Origin: Mansonella perstans
Lineage: Eukaryota; Nematoda; Chromadorea; Rhabditida; Onchocercidae
Reading direction: 5' to 3'
Length of the DNA: 64,000 nt
NCBI GenBank assembly: GCA_037074765.1
Contig: JBAMDO010000572.1
Coordinates: 62,001-126,000 of the forward strand
The notes beneath the pieces were generated by a model, which saw only the letters and a program-made list of their open reading frames with translations, did no database searches and was not told where the DNA came from. Both the position numbers and the translations under genes were made by a program. Position 1 is the first letter of the stretch, and each line of letters opens with the position of its first letter. Shown here piece by piece: positions 1 through 12,370 of this stretch.

Positions 1-936
1 AATCTATGCATCAGCTTACACGTTTTACTAACTGGTCGATTAGCAATATGTTATGTTTGAAGTTAATTTAGGTTGATTTGCACGTGTAATGCATTCTAAT
101 GGTAAGTCAATGTTTTTTATTTATTTATTTACATATTTGTAAGATTGTTTAAATCGTTCAAATTCACTGATTCTAGCATTTGTTAACACTTATTCTCCTA
201 CAGTGTATGAGTTTAATCTATAAATTTAGACTTGAGTTCATTTCATAATTTACGACTGTACATGCATTTCTTGCGGAGAAATGAAAACAGAAATATAGCG
301 ATATAAAAATTTTTTTTGATAATAAAAATTGAAAACAACATCTGGATTAACCATAATAAATATCCGTAATAACGAATATAATGAATAGTTCCACAAAAAA
401 AAAAAGAATATCACAATTCTAGTTTCCGAATAATACGATCAAGTTGACAATTGCTACTACTAATAATTCTTGCAAAGTAATTCTTTAACTTCAGAAAAAC
501 AAAAAATTTGACAATAGAAAGGAAAAACAAAAGTGGTTACTAGCAAATCTTGACAATCCTAACACTTTAACTTATATAACAATCAAGCTGGCCAACTTCT
601 GTTGTGGGACAAACTTCGTAAAAAAATAATTTTCGATATTTCTTGATCATTTCTGAAAATGTTTTTTTATTTTTACAATAAAAAAAAGGAAAAACTTTTG
701 GTTCAATCGATTAAATTGGCACAAATATCAATTTTAGTACATTAAGTAACTTATGATTTTGTAGTAGTAACTAAACTGTATAAAAAACAATTAAAAAAAG
801 ATAATCCTGCAACTCATGCATAATATTCATAACATAACATGAGCACTGTTTATGTGTAATCATCGGTCGCAGAGCGAACCCATCGCATCATTTCAACAAT
901 CTATTTGATTTCAGTTACTAATCTATTCCTCCCCAG
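1..936. other. AT-rich non-coding stretch
   Basis: No supported exon. A consensus-looking donor (GTAAGT) lies near 102-107, but all three frames ahead of it contain stops. If the exon at 937-1010 is real, this stretch is probably its upstream intron. Confidence 0.5.
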
Positions 937-1010
937 GTATTCTCAACAACCACTTGACCGACAAAAATGATCCTACCGACAATGATCTATTCATGGAAGA
1001 ACTGATTTAA
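937..1010 (+). CDS. Possible terminal exon of a gene entering from the left
   Basis: The acceptor CTATTCCTCCCCAG ends at 936. It opens a 24-codon reading frame, entered with one codon base carried over, that ends at TAA 1008-1010. The peptide is polar and acidic (LTDKNDPTDNDLFMEELI at the end) and looks more like coding sequence than the surrounding AT-rich DNA. I do not recognise the family. No upstream exon can be identified within 1-936, so the rest would lie left of the window. No canonical AATAAA was seen close behind the stop. A chance ORF remains possible. Confidence 0.33.
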
Positions 1011-2508
1011 CGTGAACTTATCAATATGCAATTTCATGGGCAAGATCAGTTTCACATTGGAACTTTATATTACAAAACAAACAAACTACAATACTTGTCG
1101 TTGAAATTCTATAACAGTTCTTCAATTATTTACATGCCTAAAAACAGCGCTTTCTGAGATGAAAACGGACTATAGCAAGAGCGAAAAAAATCGTACTTTT
1201 CTTAAATTCTAATGTGAAAGCGTAGAGACGTTAATATGCTCTCATATATTTTTAAAAGTATTCAGCAGAAAATGAAATCAATGAATCAACTGAAAAATAA
1301 AATAACTAAATTCCCAAAATCAATATTCGAAAAAAAAAAACTTTAGCCCAAAATACTTAAAATCAGTACCTTCCGAAAAACTGAAGCAATTTCTACGAAA
1401 TATACGTAATAGGGAATGTATTACAGGAAAAATATTCACAGAAAAAAAAGCAGCTTTTCATAATTCTATTTCGTCTAGCTTCTAAAATGAATTTTCTAAT
1501 AAAATGTTGTCAAAATAATAACATAATCAACTGTAAAAACAAATTTTTTTTTTAAGATAATAAATGCTTCCATCATTTCGGATATGACTCTAGTACCATT
1601 AACACCTCGAGGAGTTCGTTTCTTAGCCAATTCCATACAGCGAGTCACATTTCATGTTACGATCTTTGCTTAATGGATTTCTGCGATTTTTGCTTGAAGG
1701 ACTCATCGCTGCTGATAAAACTGAACGAGCAATATGAATGCATAGAAACAACATAAGTACTGCTAAGATATACTGAAACAATACTGAAACATAAAGCAGT
1801 CTAAGAGGTCAGCTCTACTTAGAAAGTTGTGACTGTCTGTCCCCAACCTTAAGATTTTCCGAACTTTTTAGCTATGGCATCATTCTTATTATCCCACAAC
1901 GACCAAAGGGAGAAATAATTAACGAGTTCTACGCGTTCCAAGCACAGGCTTGATTAATTCTGGAATAACAAACGTTAGAAAAATAGCAAAATATTAGAAT
2001 AATTTATCTGCAAACTGTTGTAAACTCCAATAACATTCCCAACGAACATCAGCTGGTGTAAAGCTAATTAATAAAAATATTGCAAAGTTTTAAGATTTAT
2101 TCAAAAAAGACAACGCAAAAAAAGAAAACAAAAAATAATCCTGAATCCAAGATATAGTAATGGATATCTGCTATGCAGTGATCTGTTAGTAAAGGAGATC
2201 CAAAATATGTTAAAAAACGGAAGAAATTATTTCAAAGAAAAAAATGGAAATTTCAACAAGTTAACTTAAAAATATGATGATTTAAACTTACTTTTCAAAA
2301 TTTAATAGCATTCCAAGAAGTATTCCACTTCTCATCGTCCATTACTTGAACAGATGATTCACCTTAAATTGTTAGAAAGCTAGCATAGAATGTTATTGTA
2401 GCAAACTTAAAAAGTTTGCGACAAAACCGAGAGACAGAGATTCCCCATGTTCAGTGCAATTTTTCAACTTCAAATTCTCATCCATGAGCAAAAAAAATTC
2501 AGTGCTTC
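1011..2508. other. Intergenic, low complexity
   Basis: AT-rich with many A and T runs. The only coding-like patch is on the minus strand at about 1560-1730, where two frames are open over short stretches (see findings). No RNA gene was recognised. Confidence 0.5.
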
Positions 2509-2514
2509 TTTATT
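2509..2514 (-). terminator. Poly(A) signal of scyl-1
   Basis: AATAAA on the minus strand begins 16 nt behind the stop codon of the SCYL1-type gene (2532-2530), implying a very short 3' UTR. Confidence 0.6.
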
Positions 2515-2529
2515 ATTTACACAATCGGT

Positions 2530-5500
2530 TTAATAAACTGATAATGAACCTGAATTGACATCGAAATCATCCCAGTCACTGGTAATTGAACTATCACCCC
2601 AACCATCTGTCAATGTATCACTGTTATTCTTCACAGCTAATCTGTTTCCAATCGTAGCTTCACTATCATCTAATTGATCAACTGCGCTCGACTTCGGCTT
2701 GATGCCCAACAAAGTATCCAAATCATCTACAATTGTAAAGACGTAATAATCAAACATTTTAACATTTTAAACTTTTAACCTATGTACACAACTGAAACTA
2801 TTTTCTATTTCGCTTTTGAAATTACTGGGTACGGCTTGAATGATGTGATTAAATGAATTCTCCATTTTAATTTTGGATAATTAGTACAGTTTGATTGATC
2901 TTTTTTTCTAAATTTCTTTTTTAGATCCTTCTTTTTTTTAAAGTCCCTTTCTAAATTCTATTTTCTGCTTCTCATTTGAGCTGTTTTAAACAAAAAAGGA
3001 CCAATAGAATTTGTAACTGCACGTTGCAATTTCAATCCACCCATTCCCGATGATTTCCTGAGAGTACTCGACGACACTACAGCTGATCCTTTACTTTTAG
3101 CAGTTTTTGCCTATAAAGAAGATAAAATAACAGCATTGAAGAAATCATTCAGAACAAAACATTTTATTAAGCGAATACTATATTTTGAATCTTAAAAGAA
3201 TCAATGTTTTCCATTTCCAATGTGCATTAACGAAAATTCATCACATAGAACGTTAATGATTTGTTCATCACATTTTCTCTATTGTAATAAATACTCGACT
3301 AACTTGCAATCTGATACAAAACTTGTTATACTCTTCAATACTGCAAAACCTACGTATTTACTTTACTTTACATATAAATCTGATGGTGAAAATTTCAAAG
3401 CTTATATAAACTAGGCATCTCCGTTGCTCATTCTTTCTTTCGGACTTATTTCGATATATGTTGATGACTGATTGCTAGTAAAAGCTTAGTACTTTGCCGG
3501 TTTGCTCATATAACAGTCCTATAAGCTCACTGATTTCTCCAATGCGCAGGAATGGTCATCAAATTTAGGAATGAAAACTAACGTTAGAAATCCCTCTTCT
3601 GTAACTCACAAAATCATCTTTTTCCTAAATCAAATTCTGTATGAGCCAATTTCTAAATGTATAAGTCATGATTATAATGCAAGCGATAGCTGCTTGCCAA
3701 AACTCTTCTTCGTGAACTCGATTTGAAATTACCAATTAAATCAAGTCAATACCTACTTTGCCTTCTTCGTTATTCCATTCTTCGTTTTTGTTTGTGGTAC
3801 TTGGTGTTAGCACATCATCAGCATCTTCCCAATTCTCAGTTTCTACAGATAAACTATCTTCCAATTCACCCCAACCATCATTTACAGGTTTCGTCGGTAA
3901 TGTATTACACGATTTTAATTCAGATATTTTTGTAGTAGATGTTGGTTCATGAATGGAAGTCTCTTCATGTGTTGATCCAAGCGGATTTTGCGCTGGAGGA
4001 GAGTACTTATAGAACTTGCCTGAAAGTGACTTTAACGCCCAACTTGCCCACTGCGGTACCTGAAATATATTGTTAATTATTAAGATGCTGATGAGGTTAT
4101 ATTTTTTGAGACGAAAAATATATAGCTTCTATTATTTATAAAATGTTTCTACCATTTTACTCACTAGAAATAATAAAAACAGTAAGCAGTACTAAGAAAA
4201 AGACCTTGTCACTACTTAGCAAACCACTTTTTCCACCAGCTTTTACTTGTGCTTCAAGTTCTGCTATCAGTTCTGGATTTTCACTGGCCTTTTCCAGCTT
4301 TTCAATGAATCCATACAGTGCTTTGAAACTTTGGTCCCTAACCTGAATGAATGAATACTGACTTGCTTCAAAAACCCATATCATATCAAATACAAAGGGT
4401 TGATGAAAAAGGACTAGAAAGTGAATAACAAATAATACGCATGTTAAAAAATAGGATTATTATGACTTTTCAACAATTTGATGAAATGTGAAATGCGTTT
4501 TGTGACAGCAACATCTGCATGCCGGAATTAGCATCCTGAGCATACTCTTGATGTTAATTAAATAATCTGTTTAATGAGAGTCTTCTATAGAATACAGCAT
4601 CTGTCTTGTAAGTCTGTGTAAAGCTTTCAGGATACGTTATATTACAACGTTCCCGAATTTGTATGACTACTGACATCTACATAACACATAGACTTTTTAA
4701 AAAAAAAGTTTCGTAGGAAATGAAAAACAATTTTTCGTGGTTTTTGTGGTTTATGTAATTTAAAAAGTTTAAAAACATACAACCGATCTAACAAATATTA
4801 CCAAATTTTAAAAATTTTACAGTAAATAAACCTGCTTTTCCCGATCACATGTCAGTGGTGATAAAGCTGGTAATATACGATTTGCAACTTCTGTTAATGA
4901 GTAGTATTGTTGAGTTGCACTAAGTCCTAAGATAGCTGCCATTCTAGCAGGGGGAAAAGGATCTTTGAGCGCACGAGTGAATGCACAGATTAGGACTTGC
5001 TGACGATGAGCTGGATCAATGTAGCAACCAATTTTACCCAGACAAATAGTTGCATTCGTTCGAATACCAGGTTGATCATCTCCGCCTAGACGCATTTCAA
5101 AATTGATGCTAAGATTATTCAGAACAAAAAACTGAGGCCGAAAAAAAAACTCGTTCTTCAAAGAAATTAAAGAGCTAAGCGGCCTACTCTGTAGTCTTGC
5201 CAAATGCCGCATCAGATCACTATTCAAATTTTGATTATTCAATTTATCAGCCAGCGAAACCATTGCTTTCACTGTACTTTCACGAACAGCCGGATTTGTA
5301 TCCATAAAACCTGATGCAACATTCCTTAAAACAGAATCATGCTCATTAAGAATAACTGAAACTGCAGGAAGTCCACACTAATTTAACAAAAAAGCACAAT
5401 AGAATTCTCGCAAATATCTTTTTCAACTTTACGCCCCATAGTTCTGGTACTATACTTACCAACAATCTCACGGATAATCAGTGTGAACATTCAAAATTAC

Positions 5501-7932
5501 ACTAGCGTGTGAAATTTCTTAATTATAGCAATGAAACAGTTGAGAATTAGAAAACTTTGCAAATTATTTAAAAAACCAACCTATATATTCGTTCGTTAAC
5601 AATTTGAGGTGTTAAGTGAGGTGCAAATGAATCGATTCGTTCTAACAATTTTACACGTGTTACCCGATCCGGTGAACTAAATAATTTACAGAGACAAGGC
5701 ACAATACGACGCTGATACTCGCTTTCATCCAGCAAACGTCCCAAATGAAATAGTGGCATCAAAACATGAGATCCCGCATCACCATATTCGTAACTCTGTC
5801 ATTTTCATGAAGATATTCGAGAAAGAAAAAAGATGAGAATTCTTTCGGTGGAATCTTTTTTATTTTTAAAAATTGTTTAATGAATATGAAGTGACTAAAT
5901 GAATTCTGGTACTGTAAATTGAACAAACCTAACAGTAAGGTGGAGGAAGGTTATCTGGTTGAAATGAGGTAATATATTTTTCTTATTAATTCAAAAACTA
6001 CAAGCTGTTTTGAGATGATTTAAAGCAAATACTATCTATAAATTGTCAGCGACATAAAGAACATACATGTATTAATTTTGGAAGAATCCTATATTTGGCA
6101 ATGTTGTCAGGAAAAAAATCCAATTCATTTTTCAACTCTATGAAGAACGCTTGCTTTTCGTGAGCATCTTTTAGTTGAAATTCATCCAAAAACAGCAGTA
6201 TATCTACATATCGATTCTTGAAAAAGCCACCTGCTTGACGTAACTCTAAAATGTTTTCTGTATTGTAACATAGCAGAACAGAACTCGACCGACGATGCAC
6301 AATATCAAGCTATTATTAAAGTGACTGTCGTTTCTGTGTAGAAGATTTATCAATAAAATGAAATATGCGTATAAGTATATAAATAGGAATTGCAAAAGAG
6401 AAAATTTGTTCATGGGAGTGCAAGAAATAAACTGGCAAAACGTTTGAAAGTATTAAATTAAAATCTGGAAGAGTACCTCTCAGTAATTCCCCAATATCAA
6501 GCTTTGCTGCTCGATTAGTAGCCATCTTTTTATAATGCTCATGTAATTGTTGCGGAACTTTTTTCGGTGCTTCTGGTTTCGTTATTGATTCATTGAAACC
6601 ATTGAAAATTTCCCATATAAGTAACGCGAATGAATTAAGATCAGCACGAGGATTACTAAAAAATGTGCAGTAATTAAATATCTAGTCATCAAATCGAATA
6701 ACAAATTAGGTAGACGAAAGAGGAAAATCGAGCAGTTCTCAGCGAAATAGCGAGAAAAATATACCTGAAACTGGTTGACTTCTCAAAACCTCCAAGTTTC
6801 CAATCTCCACTTTCAGTAACGTAGACAGAATTTCGGATATTTTCATGACTTAGTTCAGCTTCTTGATGCAGGAATTTTAAACAACTCTGTAAACTAAAGA
6901 TACATTATTTTATTTTTTATCAATATAAAGACAACGTTCGGCTACGTTCGGCTATTAGCCAAAGCCATGGCATGATCAGCTATCATGTGATACATTAATT
7001 GGTATCTAAAACTCTCAGCTTTATGCAGCTGGTCCTAAATTCTTCAAAAACGCATGGTATTTTTATAAGTAAATATGAAAGCCTTTAAGTCATCATACTG
7101 ATAAAGCTTGATATAAGTAAAATAAGAAAAGTTAATAATTCAAAAGAGTTGCGCATAAATTTATAACAGCAAAAACAGACATACCATTAGCTGAAATAAA
7201 CCCCAGGAAACAACAAAATCCTTCTGCTTAGCAGTTAGTTTGTTTTCCGTAATATAAGTTTTTAGAGGAACGCAAGCTTCCGTTATCAAATAAAAAGTAC
7301 CATTTACCTGGAATGGAAATTCAAAATGACAACCTGTCTTTATCCAGTGAAGGTGACTTTACCGTTATTTTAGAATTAACGTAGCCTTAAGTTAATAACA
7401 TCCTTCATTAAATTTGAATTTTGCGTTTCGCATATATGCCACAAAATAATTGATTTAAAATTTTGGAAAAACAATTTGATAACTGAAAGTTTAACAAAAA
7501 GTCTTAGAAGCAAAGAAAAAACCCGAGAAATATCAACATGCTCATAATTTTATGAAAGATAGCAAGCAACCTCAACGCTATCCAAATAAGCGAGAACATT
7601 TGGATGCCGAAGAGTCTTCAATTTACGTGCTTGAGCTTTCAATACAAATCCTGGACCGGAATCAGATACCGTTGCCCAAAAACAAGTAGCAAGTTCAGAT
7701 GGTTCAGCCTGAAATAATGCTCAGTTATCCACTGGTATGACATTTGAAAATCAAATTTTTAATGTTATTTTAAATAATTCAAATCTATTTAACATTTAAT
7801 AAGGAAAATTACTTTTTTAAAGCTTTTTCCGATGCATATGCCATCAAAAGTATAGAAATTGCTAATGGGTATCTCATATGGAAATACACTTTTTGGATCA
7901 CGTGAGAACAATGATGATAACACTGATGTCAT
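2530..7932 (-). CDS. scyl-1: SCYL1-type N-terminal kinase-like protein
   Basis: Exons (minus): 7932-7813, 7708-7571, 7307-7185, 6886-6765, 6655-6477, 6245-6067, 5795-5581, 5324-5188, 5085-4832, 4342-4205, 4059-3757, 3110-3002 (or 3110-3023), 2726-2530. Protein is 737 aa (730 with the other donor), slightly shorter than vertebrate SCYL1. Residues 1 to about 265 form a catalytically dead kinase fold: the HRD position reads SHEN (about 140) and DFG reads GGF (about 159). Residues about 270-535 are HEAT-like helices with family motifs (TLRHPNVLAYLDS, DTNPAVRE, CLGKIG, DPFPPARMAAILG). The tail has W/D-rich patches (DGWG, NWEDADD). SCYL1 proteins act on the cytosolic face of Golgi/ERGIC membranes in COPI retrograde traffic. 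The start is chosen because it follows a trans-splice-like acceptor. Exon 12 to 13 is the least certain junction. Confidence 0.94.
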
Positions 7933-7941
7933 ATATTTTTC

Positions 7942-7948
7942 CTGAAAA
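7942..7948 (-). promoter_or_regulatory. Probable SL trans-splice acceptor of scyl-1
   Basis: TTTTCAG on the minus strand ends 9 nt before the ATG at 7932. No upstream exon is apparent, which fits a spliced-leader acceptor rather than a cis intron. Confidence 0.5.
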
Positions 7949-8085
7949 ATAGACAGATAGTTACAAAAGATTTCCATCAGTAAAAGCCGTTTTTAACACG
8001 CAAACGTAACAACACGTAACGTTTATCATATTCTACTTGAGATAATGATTAAACGACTTGAAGAGATTGATTCGTAGTCTTTTCA
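7949..8085. other. Upstream flank of scyl-1
   Basis: Short non-coding stretch between the trans-splice acceptor and the 31-bp repeat array. It is part of the presumed promoter and includes single GATAA/TTATC words near 8025 and 8041. Confidence 0.4.
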
Positions 8086-8240
8086 ATAAATCTTTTCGTT
8101 ATCAGTTGAAATAACGATAAATCTTTTCGTTATCAGCTGAAATTACGATAAATCTTTTCGTTATCAGCTGAAATTACGATAAATCTTTTCGTTATCAGTT
8201 GAAATTATGATAAATCTTTTCGTTATCAGCTGAAATCATG
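8086..8240. repeat. 31-bp tandem repeat, 5 copies
   Basis: Five units of 31 bp, each beginning ATAAATCTTTTCGTTATCAG. Units differ at a few positions (ttgaaataac, ctgaaattac, ttgaaattat, ctgaaatcat). Each unit carries TTATCA (TGATAA on the other strand) and, at its junction with the next, GATAA. The array lies 154-308 bp upstream of the scyl-1 start codon. Confidence 0.95.
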
Positions 8241-9171
8241 CTTGTAATCAGGAATACGATGAAGAGACTATAAATGATAACTGATTACTGTAAGATAACA
8301 AAAGTAAAATTGAACCGAGCCGTAACTTCCAAAATTAACAAACAAAAAAAACAATTCAAAGAAAGATTTGGCAAAATGATCCCATGCCAAACGCAGACAC
8401 TACACGTTATTAGTTACCGTATTGCTGACCCCCATAATTTCCATAGAAACTGACCCGTGATGACCCATAGTTTGTGTTGTGTTGAGCTATTTTCTTATTT
8501 CTTCTTAACCATTAGATTTTATCAATCTTATCACTCTCTAATACATCTTATTTTCAGTTTTTAATGAATATTATTTTACCAGAACAAAAAAAAATCAATG
8601 ATTCACTCTCTTATCCCACCCTGTTAATCATTCGCGTAATTATTTCTGACCCTTAACCTTTCAAATTTCATCTATTCATAGCTAACTCCTGAAAAAATAT
8701 ACAACACCAACTTTTCTGGAGTTATAAGTAGTGTTTTGTTATTTGTTATATTTGATAATTTAAATATTTCATTCATAATCTGAAGAAGGTAATGTAAGGA
8801 ATGAAATATTTTGGAATAAAATGTTTAATGAATACATTTCAAAAAATTTGAATCACTTATTTTATCTTGAAGGAACATTTATTATCACATTTACAGGTAA
8901 ATAAAATAAGAATGAATTGAAAATTGTTAAATGAGATAGATGATTTCTTTCTTTTTTACTTTGAATTAATGAGCTAATTAAAGTAATTTTTATTGTATTT
9001 TTGAAAATCTATATATGATTAACTAATAACTATTAGACAATTATTATTGATTGATAGAATTTATTTATAAATTAATATTGAAATATAAAAAGTAAAGATT
9101 GTTGTTGATTGAATTATTCAGCCAATTTTGTTCATCTTCAAAAGAAAACTAAAACTTGTATAGAAATTGAG
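8241..9171. other. Intergenic spacer
   Basis: Very AT-rich. No exon, tRNA or clear repeat seen. It separates the upstream flank of scyl-1 from the 3' end of the PDZ gene. Confidence 0.5.
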
Positions 9172-11929
9172 TTAAACTTTCAATTTCTCAGTATCTGGTG
9201 GTGTTCGAATGGATAATATTTCAGATATGATATTGCGTGCTTTAGGAGAATCAGGACGTTCTACAATAATGCTTATATTTCTTGATGATAATCCCTGAAA
9301 AAAAAAAAAAAAAAAAACTTTTATAGTAATTTTGTGTTATTTTTATAGCAAAAATCGATAGTTTATCTTTCTACATTGCTTTTTCCTCTTTTTTTTTTAG
9401 TTATTAATTTATGTAATTATCAATTACACCTTAATGATAATCTTTTTTGCCATCTTTTTATGACTAATAATTGTTCCATCAATTTGTAAAATTCGATCTC
9501 CAACCATTAAGCATTCAGCACTCAACGATCCTTTTGTCACACGTGTCACGTAAACATGACCTTCTTTATTATTTTTCACTTGCTGAAAAAAAAAAAAAAA
9601 TCTTTTAAAGTTGTATAATTGTGTAAATAGAACGATCGGTTTCATTTTAATAATTAATTTAGGAAATTTAAATTTTTTTTCCGCTGAAATACTGAAACAT
9701 TTCGTTTTCATTAAATCTCATATTTATATTTGATATCAGGTCTTATTGTGTGCATTTATACTAAGCATTAAGTACTACTAAAGTTTTTTGATCGGTTTTC
9801 ATATCCGATAGTTTGCAAAAGTGTGCTGCGACCTCGGCAGGAGTCGAACCTGCAATCTTCGGTTCCGTAGACCGACGCGTTGTCCATTGCGCCACGAGGC
9901 CGTTGAATGGGCTTGGTACATTTTTGGTTAAATGAACATGATAGACTGAGAGAAGTTATCGTAATGAGCCAAGTAGTTTAATACGGAGATGGATGATATT
10001 CTTACTATCGTTCTCTATTACACATTTTGAACTTTGAACTTAAATTTGAAATCAGGAGCAGGCTTAAACTTAAATCAGGGATAGGCTTAAATCAGGCTTA
10101 AACTGAAAACTGAAGTAATAAGTCTTATAGGAGGACTGTTTCTATCTACAGAAACTAAATTTTTTTTTTATGGTTTACAAAACAGGACAAAAAAAAAACC
10201 TGATTTGCAAAACAGGCTATTTGCTTCGCTATCATTTGAATACTGTAACTTTAAAATTTCACTTAAATCTAAACTTGCAGCTTCAGTTTTATCGATGCTC
10301 AATCTGGAGCATTGAACTTATGGTCTGAGTGTTGTTCAAAATAATCCGCAATTCTATCCATTAATACTGTAGCTAAGGACTGGCTTCCTATAGCTAAGTA
10401 AGTCAAACCAAGATCCAAACTTAAGTTTGTTAAAACTTTGAAGTGTTAATTTTTTACTAATAAATATTTTCTTTTATTCATACATTTTGCTATATTACAT
10501 ATAAGCTTCTTATGAACTTCAAAAATTCTCATTTTACACATATTTTAGAGATTTTTTGCTATTTTGTTGTGTTTTATCGTTGTATCAGAAAGAACTGAGA
10601 GATTTTTTTGGTAAAAATCGACAATGAAAGCGTGTTGTCGTTGTTTCCATCAATATAATATAATAGCAATCAGTGCGAAATGAATGATGTTAGCATAAAG
10701 AAAACTAACCAGGCCTATTTGTGTACCCATCCTATATTGCATCATTTTCACTTTTAAATACAAAAAGCCATCACGTTTTATGATTCCTTTATCATCATCA
10801 ACACATTGTTCTTGCTTAATTCTCTCGCTACGTTTTTTATTACGACTTACTGTTATTCTAAATTTTAAATTTTTTAATGAAATATTCATTTAGAAATTTA
10901 TGCTAAAATAATTTAAATTATTCTATCTTATTGATAAAATGATTTCGATAGGAAAAGAGAATTGTCTTCTTATCTTTTCCTTAATTTATCACTTTATTCA
11001 AATAACTTAAATTACTACTCTTATTCCATACTTCAAAATTAATTTTTTTCAATGCATCAAGGAAGACAAATATTTTTTTGTAATATTTTAAGAAATAAAT
11101 AAATGTAAATTGCTTACTTTGTAATATGATGTTTTTGTTGAATTCGATCGAATGCATTTTGATCGGTTACAGAGTAATCATTAAGTGCTAAAATTTTATC
11201 ACCAACATTAATTTGTCCATCTAATGCACCACTTCGTTGTACAAATGTTACAATGAGCTGAAATGAAAATGAGAATCTTAGATCAATTCAGTTTTTCTTT
11301 CAAGTACTGATACAAGGAGAAGATAATCATTCCTAATTCGCCTTTTGTTAGATGATCAGATATGGCCACTTATGCTTTTTATACTTAAATTTACACATTA
11401 GGGATCAATGAGTAGTTACCAGATTCTATATTTACAACCGTTTATCTGATCTGAAATAGTTTAAGTTAACTAACATCATAATTTAGATCATTTTTTTTTA
11501 GAACAGACTCATTGAATAAAGGATAAGTGTAAATAATATAAATGAAAAAAAATGGAAAAAAAAACGGAATGAAAAAAAAAAATGGAAAGGAAAAGAGTGT
11601 GTGATTATTCCCGTTTTGTTTTATTTTTTTCCTTTCTCTCCATTCATATTCAATTGGCCTATTTGTGGTTTAATTTCTGTAATGATTCACTGCTGTTTGT
11701 CTCATTCATTTTTCAACTCTCATAGATACACATTCTTAACTAATATTAATTTATTACTAAAATTTGTTATTGAAATTATGCTGAAATTTGGGAATACTAA
11801 ATGATAAATAATTATGTATATTAGATTTTTTAAATTAAAGCTTACATCCTTAGTATATGATATGCCAGGCAATTCATTAGCATCAATGTTAACATTAAGA
11901 TGGTGTAACTCTTCTGTATCGGTAGACAT
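9172..11929 (-). CDS. Two-PDZ-domain protein, nematode small-PDZ family
   Basis: Exons (minus): 11929-11846, 11257-11118, 10857-10710, 9582-9430, 9294-9172; all phases agree, giving 215 aa. PDZ1 starts about residue 29 (LIVTFVQRSGAL, then VGDKILALND). A basic linker follows (SRNKKRSERIKQEQ). PDZ2 runs about 110-190, with a carboxylate-binding loop around MGTQIGLQV and the typical VYVTRVTKGSLSAE and VGDRILQIDG strands. PDZ domains bind C-terminal peptides and organise protein complexes. The layout resembles the small two-PDZ proteins of nematodes such as the sperm SMZ group (from memory, not verified). An in-frame ATG at 11965 would add 12 residues. The tRNA-Arg(ACG) gene lies in intron 3. Confidence 0.88.
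9829..9901 (-). tRNA. tRNA-Arg (anticodon ACG)
   Basis: A 73-nt cloverleaf on the minus strand. The acceptor stem GGCCTCG pairs with CGAGGTC (one G-T pair). The anticodon stem TCGGT/ACCGA closes the loop CTACGGA, so the anticodon is ACG, decoding CGN as Arg after A34 editing. The A box (TGGCGCAATGG) and B box (GGTTCGACTCC) are intact. A TTTT Pol III terminator follows at about 9820-9817. The gene lies inside an intron of the PDZ gene, on the same strand, and has no intron of its own. Confidence 0.96.
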
Positions 11930-12367
11930 CCTCTTTCCATATATTATCACAACAATGCTTATCATTTTGTATATTTATCATTTTTATTTCATGCAAATTT
12001 TTTTTTTTCGCATCAGTTAAAGATCATTTCAAATACTATCAAGTATATATGTATATTTTATGACCTTTGACCTTCTCCTAATTTCTATCTCAAACAAAAG
12101 TGCCTATTTCATTTTTGTTCAAATTTAGCTAGGATGAAAATAAGGATTCCTGGCTTGGAGTGCATAAGTGTGGAAAGTATGCTGGAGTGCATAAGAGTGC
12201 AAAGTTATGTTGAAAAGTTTATGTCCGCTCCAATTAATAGTGTTGTGAATGAATTAATGAGCAATGTGTAAAGTTTATACATTTGTCTTTAGCACTTTAT
12301 TTGTTGAGTGTCATTAGCATCTTTTGTTAGCTAATAATTTCGATTTGCGCATTTAAGTTCCATTTTC
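11930..12367. promoter_or_regulatory. Shared upstream region of divergent PDZ and CD36-type genes
   Basis: About 440 bp separates the two divergent start codons. It contains an imperfect direct repeat of GGAGTGCATAAG (near 12157 and 12184). No TATA-like or other specific site is claimed. Confidence 0.4.
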
Positions 12368-12369
12368 AG
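12368..12369 (+). promoter_or_regulatory. Probable SL trans-splice acceptor of the CD36-type gene
   Basis: TTCCATTTTCAG ends one base before the ATG at 12371, with no upstream exon recognised. This is a typical spliced-leader acceptor position. Confidence 0.5.
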
Positions 12370-12370
12370 G

